Shown here piece by piece: positions 52,929-53,657 of a stretch of 53,657 nucleotides of DNA; the stretch's first letter is position 1, and each line of letters starts with the position of its first letter. Both the position numbers and the translations under genes were made by a program. Below the pieces are notes generated by a model, which worked only from the letters and a program-made list of their open reading frames with translations, was not told the origin of the DNA and made no database searches. The DNA comes from Leadbetterella sp. (lineage in GTDB: Bacteria; Bacteroidota; Bacteroidia; Cytophagales; Spirosomataceae). The DNA lies in assembly GCA_019638185.1 (NCBI GenBank), contig JAHBUH010000028.1, positions 1 through 53,657 of the forward strand, read 5' to 3'.

Positions 52929-53075
52929 CGTTTTTTGCTTACGGCAACAATATTACATCCCGCCACATGAATTATGTAGCGGGATGTGATAAAATGAAAG
53001 GAAAAAGGGATGAAATCAGCCCAGGTGCTCCCGAAAGAAAGGAACCAGCTGCTCTAAGGCCAGTAAAAAAACCAC

Positions 53076-53657
53076 TTACAGGTTCTTCAGGAAAAAAGGA
53101 ACGATCACCGAAGCCGTTTCTTCTACGTATTGAGGCACATCGTAGAGCTGCATATGGTTAGCACCTTCCACCACGTGGATATTTTTGTCGGCGCTGGCGG
53201 CACGTTCGTGGATATCTTCACTCATCCATCTGCAGCCGGATTCACTTCCTACCACAATCTGCAGGGGCTGAACCAGGAACGCTTCCGCCAGGTTAAACGC
53301 ATCATACGTTACCAGCTGGGTCAGGCTCCTTGAAAGTACATAACCGGGCGATGTAGAACACATGGCACGCGGCGTACGGTAATATTCCCAGGCATCTTCC
53401 ATTTCTTTGCTGGGGGCGCTCTCTTTGGTTTCCGGGGCAAAAGGAAGTTTTCCGCCGTCGGTTCCCTGAGCTTCCTGGGCGCGGGCACCCGCTCCCATCA
53501 TCAGTAAGGGCATAGCATCTTCATCTTTTACGGAACCATCCCACCCGTTACGGTACATGGCGCCTATGTTTACCGTACTGATACCGCCTACTGCTTTGAT
53601 CCGGTGGTCATTAATGGCCGCATTAACGGAGTAGCCGCCACCTGCACAGATACCGGC
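53076..53657 (-). CDS. Alpha/beta hydrolase (C-terminal part)
   Basis: The last 193 residues of an alpha/beta hydrolase; the start is beyond the right edge. The visible frame opens with a nucleophile-elbow-like GICAGGGYS, with cysteine where most members have serine, as in dienelactone-hydrolase-type and YcjY-like enzymes. The acid is probably in PLQIVVGSESG and the catalytic histidine is in VEGANHMQLYD. Substrate unknown. Confidence 0.82.
   Translation of the reverse strand, partial: AGICAGGGYSVNAAINDHRIKAVGGISTVNIGAMYRNGWDGSVKDEDAMPLLMMGAGARAQEAQGTDGGKLPFAPETKESAPSKEMEDAWEYYRTPRAMCSTSPGYVLSRSLTQLVTYDAFNLAEAFLVQPLQIVVGSESGCRWMSEDIHERAASADKNIHVVEGANHMQLYDVPQYVEETASVIVPFFLKNL

Noticed and set aside
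52967-53161. A 64-codon rightward frame near the right edge
   Set aside because: It runs antisense into the alpha/beta hydrolase C-terminus, and its composition is not protein-like.

Overview
The window looks like a chromosomal segment of a Bacteroidota bacterium, probably Sphingobacteriales or Chitinophagales. Many genes and RNA genes are preceded by the Bacteroidota -7 promoter element TAnnTTTG. The tmRNA tag ends in YAMAA, a type known from this phylum. The gene set also fits: LytS/LytTR pairs, a Porin_10-like outer-membrane protein, a DAHP synthase-chorismate mutase fusion, GH92, long NusB, and DUF4286/DUF6580 proteins. No tRNA encodes its CCA end. HemF (oxygen-dependent), menaquinone enzymes and cytochrome c maturation genes point to aerobic respiration with menaquinone and c-type cytochromes.

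Region 1 (1 to about 4,950) is visibly AT-richer than the rest and reads as an accessory island. It begins with a wrecked serine beta-lactamase-family gene (1-597) and ends with a headless XRE-type regulator remnant (4524-4784). Between them lie a close dinD homologue (864-1694), a MazG-like NTP pyrophosphohydrolase (1927-2256) and a 733-residue fusion of GIY-YIG nuclease, DUF2075 P-loop ATPase and LexA-like S24 autopeptidase (2246-4447). A nearly identical 28-30 bp palindrome occurs three times: upstream of dinD, inside dinD where it encodes conserved residues, and upstream of the mazG-helicase operon. This is the best candidate in the window for an undescribed DNA-damage or phage-responsive system.

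Region 2 (4,955-20,250) is core chromosome: a LytS/LytTR two-component pair, a TlpA-like thioredoxin protein, tRNA-Leu(CAG), dnaK, hisC, hemF, menC, lpxK, a putative porin, DUF4286 and DUF6580 proteins, a circularly permuted ATP-grasp protein and tRNA-Leu(GAG).

Region 3 (20,400-29,980) is leftward. It holds a dTDP-4-dehydrorhamnose-reductase-like SDR and a cyclophilin, then a 15-bp tandem repeat array. Beyond it is a tight run: S41 peptidase, ccmB, ccmC, a 58-codon ccmD, ccmE (Cys-type), isochorismate synthase, rpoN, a PAP2-like membrane protein and hemC. This run joins heme, quinone and cytochrome c biogenesis.

Region 4 (30,000-44,000) contains nusB, ytxH, yajC, DUF721, LD-carboxypeptidase, a small protein and glyS, all rightward. 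A MITE-like inverted-repeat element, a TPR/SH3 protein, tRNA-Lys, rlmD, pdxA, a GH92 lipoprotein and DAHPS-CM follow, then proline dehydrogenase, lspA and a small membrane protein.

Region 5 (43,990-53,657) contains an AT-rich PIN toxin with a 50-residue basic upstream partner, a divergent HxlR regulator/NAD(P)-binding protein pair, the tmRNA gene, an M28 peptidase, a GNAT acetyltransferase and an S41 peptidase. A second LytS/LytTR pair and the C-terminal part of an alpha/beta hydrolase that runs off the right edge complete it.
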